Part shown: positions 5,714-5,757 of the stretch, piece after piece
How the letters are laid out: each line of letters opens with the position of its first letter
Numbering within the stretch: the first letter of the stretch is position 1
Made by a program: the position numbers and the translations under genes
NCBI GenBank assembly: GCA_937864385.1
Contig: CALMJN010000369.1
Coordinates: 1 to 5,757, forward strand
DNA from: an uncultured Methanosarcinales archaeon
GTDB lineage: Archaea; Halobacteriota; Methanosarcinia; Methanotrichales; Methanotrichaceae
Reading direction: 5' to 3'
Length of the DNA: 5,757 nt
Notes under the pieces: generated by a model
What the model was told of the DNA's origin: nothing
Seen by the model: only the letters and a program-made list of their open reading frames with translations
The model's database searches: none

Positions 5714-5757
5714 ATTTTCTATCACCAGCCCAGGGGCGCTCATTGCTTCTTTCCGAC

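Noticed and set aside
5665..5757. Possible 3' end of another minus-strand gene at the right edge (frame ending in TGA near 5740)
   Set aside because: Only a handful of codons are visible before the stop, so coding potential cannot be judged.

Overview
The window looks like chromosomal DNA of a methanogenic euryarchaeon, most likely a member of the Methanosarcinales such as Methanothrix. This is inferred from gene content (archaeal DUF401-type permease, PflX-type radical SAM protein, archease next to RtcB), from AT-rich TATA-like boxes about 27 nt upstream of start codons, and from the general lack of Shine-Dalgarno sites on the plus strand. The coding DNA is fairly GC-rich and the genus is not proven.

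Layout: (1) Positions 1-131, minus strand: the first ~43 codons of an unidentified gene with a basic N-terminus and a hydrophobic segment, running off the left edge. (2) Positions 132-313: a divergent intergenic region with AT-rich promoter boxes for both directions and a 16-bp operator-like palindrome. (3) Positions 314-4384, plus strand: four closely spaced genes, namely a DUF401/GntP-like membrane permease, a PflX-like (COG1313) radical SAM protein, archease, and the RNA ligase RtcB. (4) Positions 4393-5664, minus strand: an erythromycin esterase-family hydrolase, convergent with rtcB with only 8 nt between stop codons. (5) Positions 5665-5757: the promoter region of that hydrolase, with no supported gene.

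Archease and RtcB form a known functional pair: RtcB ligates 2',3'-cyclic-phosphate (or 3'-phosphate) and 5'-OH RNA ends in tRNA splicing and RNA repair, and archease stimulates RtcB guanylylation and turnover. Their genes are separated by 2 nt. The radical SAM gene lies 27 nt upstream of archease and could share its transcript, although a TATA-like box overlapping its stop codon could give archease-rtcB its own leaderless promoter. The permease and the hydrolase have no evident functional link to RNA ligation.

I see no mobile element, CRISPR array, tRNA or rRNA. No clearly new system is evident. The most interesting points are the orphan radical SAM enzyme beside the RNA ligase pair, the GntP-like signature in the DUF401-type permease, the architecture of the divergent promoter region, and a macrolide-esterase-fold enzyme in a presumed archaeon.
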